Assembly: GCA_964421875.1 (NCBI GenBank)
Contig: CAYQZD010000001.1
Coordinates: forward strand, 59,718 to 123,717
Length of the DNA: 64,000 bases
Direction: 5' to 3'
Origin: CAYQZD01 sp964421875
Lineage (GTDB): Bacteria > Electryoneota > Tariuqbacteria > Tariuqbacterales > Tariuqbacteraceae
Part shown: positions 62,373-64,000 of the stretch, piece after piece
Position numbering within the stretch: position 1 is the stretch's first letter
How the letters are laid out: every line of letters starts with the position of its first letter
The notes under the pieces: model-generated
Seen by the model: the letters and a program-made list of their open reading frames with translations, nothing else
Database searches by the model: none
Told to the model about the DNA's origin: nothing
Position numbers and translations under genes: made by a program

Positions 62373-62518
62373 TATAGTCATTCCTGAAAAGAATGACGGA
62401 AAAAGGATGTCATTCCCGCGAAAGCGGGAATCCATCTTCTTGTATTTGTATTATTTACTGGACTCCTGCTTGCGCAGGAGTGACAAATCATAGGACAATC
62501 TTTTTTGGAATCGCTATA
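62373..62518. mobile_element. MITE-like element, copy 2, ending at trkA
   Basis: Inverted, equal-length copy of 11772-11917. The ends are TATAGTCATTCC and GGAATCGCTATA, imperfect inverted repeats with outer TA. The element ends at 62518, two bases before the trkA ATG at 62521. The trkA ribosome-binding region is therefore supplied by the element itself. Confidence 0.8.
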
Positions 62519-62520
62519 TT

Positions 62521-63870
62521 ATGAAGATAATCATTCTTGGCGCGGGAGAAGTCGGCTACCATCTGGCTAAAAATCTATCCAGCGATGGACACGACATTGT
62601 CATCATCGACAACGACCCCGCCAAAGTGGCGAAAATCAACGAGACCCTGGACGTAATGTCGCTGCACGGCGAAGCCACCGGTCTGGGTAATCTGCGGAAA
62701 GCGGGTTTGGAAAGCGCCGATATGCTGGTGGCGGTCACTTCCACCGACGAAGTGAACATCGTGGCTTGTATGATAGCGCGGAAACTGGGGGTGGAGACGA
62801 AAATCGCCCGGGTGCGGAAAGCGGATTATTCTTCTCAGGATTTTATCATCTCCCCCGGTGAGCTGGGCATCGACATGATGATTCACCCGGAACTGGTGGC
62901 GGCGGAGGAGATTCTGAAGATGATTGAATACCCCCGCGCCTTCGACCTTTTGGAATTTTCCGGGGGCCGGATTATGCTGGCGGGGATTGTCATCGAGGAG
63001 GATTCCCCCATATTGGGGCAGACCCTGTCCCAGATAGTCCCCCGCTTCGAGGAGCTTCGCTTCCGGGCGGTGGCGGTTTTCCGCAAGGGGAAGACCATCA
63101 TTCCCAGCGGAGATGAGAAGGTGATGCCGGGGGACCGCTTCTATGTCGCGGTGAAGCGGGAGTCGCTGGAGGAAGTTTTCGGTTTCTCCTCCGCAGAGCC
63201 GGCTCCTTTTCACAACATTATGATACTGGGCGGGGGAAAAATCGGGCGGCTGGTAGCGAGGCGTTTATCCGCAGAGAAAGGTTATAGCGTGAAACTGCTC
63301 GAAGTTGACCGGGAGAAGTCGAGACTGATTGCCGAACAGTTATCTAACACTTTAGTAGTGCAGGGGGACGGCACCGACATCGACCTGCTGGCGCAGGAGG
63401 GGATATCGGAGATGGACGCTTTCGTGGCTTTGACCGACGACGACGAGAACAACATCGTCTCCTCACTTTTAGCGCGGCACTTGCGGGTGAAGCGCACTAT
63501 CACCCTGGTCAGCCGGGGAGATTACCTGCCCATTATCAAGACCATCGGGCTGGATGTGGCGGTGAATATGCGGATTATCACCTCTAACGCCATCCTCCGC
63601 TTCATTCGCAAGGGATTTGTGATATCGGTGAACACCCTGCGGGGCATCGACGCGGAAATCATCGAGTTCGTCATCCCCGACCACTGCCGGCTGGTGGGGA
63701 AAATGCTGCGGGACATCGACTTTCCCGAAGGGGTGATTGTGGGGTCGGTGGCGCACGAAGGGGAGGTGGTTGTTCCGGTGGGGGACACCGCTTTGCATCC
63801 CGGCGACCGGGCGGTGGTGTTCACTATCCCCCAATCCTCGAAAAAGGTGGAGAAGATGTTCACGGGGTGA
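62521..63870 (+). CDS. trkA: Trk system potassium uptake regulator TrkA
   Basis: A 449-residue peripheral protein with two RCK units: N1 MKIIILGAGEVGYHLAKNLS (NAD site), C1 GGRIMLAGIVIEEDSPILG; N2 MILGGGKIGRLVARRLS, followed by VVQGDGTDIDLL, and C2 NTLRGIDAEIIEFVI to VFTIPQSSKKVEKMF. It gates a TrkH/TrkG-type potassium channel, which should lie to the right of the window. Only a weak TTGGA precedes the ATG, and it belongs to the MITE-like element. Confidence 0.95.
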   Translation: MKIIILGAGEVGYHLAKNLSSDGHDIVIIDNDPAKVAKINETLDVMSLHGEATGLGNLRKAGLESADMLVAVTSTDEVNIVACMIARKLGVETKIARVRKADYSSQDFIISPGELGIDMMIHPELVAAEEILKMIEYPRAFDLLEFSGGRIMLAGIVIEEDSPILGQTLSQIVPRFEELRFRAVAVFRKGKTIIPSGDEKVMPGDRFYVAVKRESLEEVFGFSSAEPAPFHNIMILGGGKIGRLVARRLSAEKGYSVKLLEVDREKSRLIAEQLSNTLVVQGDGTDIDLLAQEGISEMDAFVALTDDDENNIVSSLLARHLRVKRTITLVSRGDYLPIIKTIGLDVAVNMRIITSNAILRFIRKGFVISVNTLRGIDAEIIEFVIPDHCRLVGKMLRDIDFPEGVIVGSVAHEGEVVVPVGDTALHPGDRAVVFTIPQSSKKVEKMFTG

Positions 63871-64000
63871 GTCGGTGAAATCGTTAAATCGTAAATTCGT
63901 GCTTGGTGCTGGTGAAGAAGAATTCACTGGCTATGGTGGCTATTACGGCGATGATTTTTGATTTTCGATTTTTGATTTGTGATATTTGATTTGCTTTCTA
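63871..64000. repeat. Phased short words after trkA
   Basis: GGTGAAATCGTTAAATCGTAAA (about 63875-63896) and TTTTCGATTTTTGATTTGTG (about 63961-63980) are imperfect tandem words of 7-9 bases, of the same style as other post-gene tracts but with a different sequence. No gene is supported. Confidence 0.5.

Noticed and set aside
1..64000. CRISPR array, tRNA or rRNA
   Set aside because: No regularly spaced identical repeats with unique spacers, no T-loop/cloverleaf patterns and no conserved rRNA segments were recognised by reading. Cryptic tRNAs would need a dedicated search.

Overview
The window is a 64-kb piece of a bacterial chromosome, probably a metagenome-derived scaffold because it carries a run of ten Ns. 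Several features point to the Fibrobacteres-Chlorobi-Bacteroidetes (FCB) superphylum or a candidate phylum near it, such as Zixibacteria or KSB1: two long secreted proteins with type IX secretion (T9SS) type A C-terminal sorting domains, a PorV/PorQ-like barrel, a GWxTD-motif protein, a very large TonB-dependent receptor with a carboxypeptidase-regulatory domain, and a PUR-alpha-like (DUF3276) nucleic-acid-binding protein. The exact phylum is inference. I found no rRNA, tRNA or CRISPR array.

Layout. 0.3-2 kb (minus): a cyclic-nucleotide-binding protein and a HydB-like 4Fe-4S protein, probably the edge of a cytoplasmic NiFe-hydrogenase cluster. 2.5-3.1 kb: APS kinase CysC. 3.4-11.3 kb (minus): a 2-oxoacid (probably pyruvate) dehydrogenase locus E1alpha-E1beta-E2-Lpd plus a lipoate ligase broken by the assembly gap. 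It is interrupted between E2 and Lpd by an AT-rich, translationally coupled three-gene cassette (TIGR04255-type protein plus two unknowns). 12-17 kb: iron, oxygen and metal stress genes (ferritin, DUF438/hemerythrin/PAS, a Cu/Zn-type permease with an HMA domain, HEAT protein, superoxide reductase). 17-20.7 kb: response regulator, NtrC-type regulator and sensor kinase. 21-26 kb: DUF302, a large transketolase, a small zinc-ribbon protein, a thioesterase and a fumarase/aspartase.

27.4-36.3 kb (plus): a respiratory block of cytochrome bd oxidase (CydAB), an octaheme HAO-like cytochrome with a NapC/NirT-type membrane partner, and a complete succinate dehydrogenase/fumarate reductase. 37-54.7 kb (minus): a dicarboxylate-type transporter, the GWxTD protein and an outer-membrane/secretion cluster (TonB receptor, FlgD-like-tailed protein, PorV-like protein, giant T9SS protein, lipoprotein, second T9SS protein). 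55.4-60.5 kb (minus): a tightly overlapping operon joining a Ni/Co ECF importer (CbiM, PDGLE, CbiQ, CbiO) to the nickel-pincer cofactor genes larE, larB and larC. 61.2-63.9 kb (plus): a small secreted peptide with a strong terminator, cytidine deaminase with an apparent AUU start, and TrkA.

Functionally this fits a flexible heterotroph that oxidises pyruvate, runs a branched respiratory chain able to use low oxygen and probably nitrite or hydroxylamine, protects itself from oxygen and metals, and invests in surface secretion. Nearly every intergenic gap is filled by several families of short palindromic or tandem repeats and by MITE-like elements; one MITE ends two bases before trkA. The most unusual items are the AT-rich cassette inside the dehydrogenase locus, a 36-residue Ile-rich small ORF upstream of E1alpha, an internal start giving a free metallochaperone, and a secreted gluzincin-like domain with degenerate catalytic residues.
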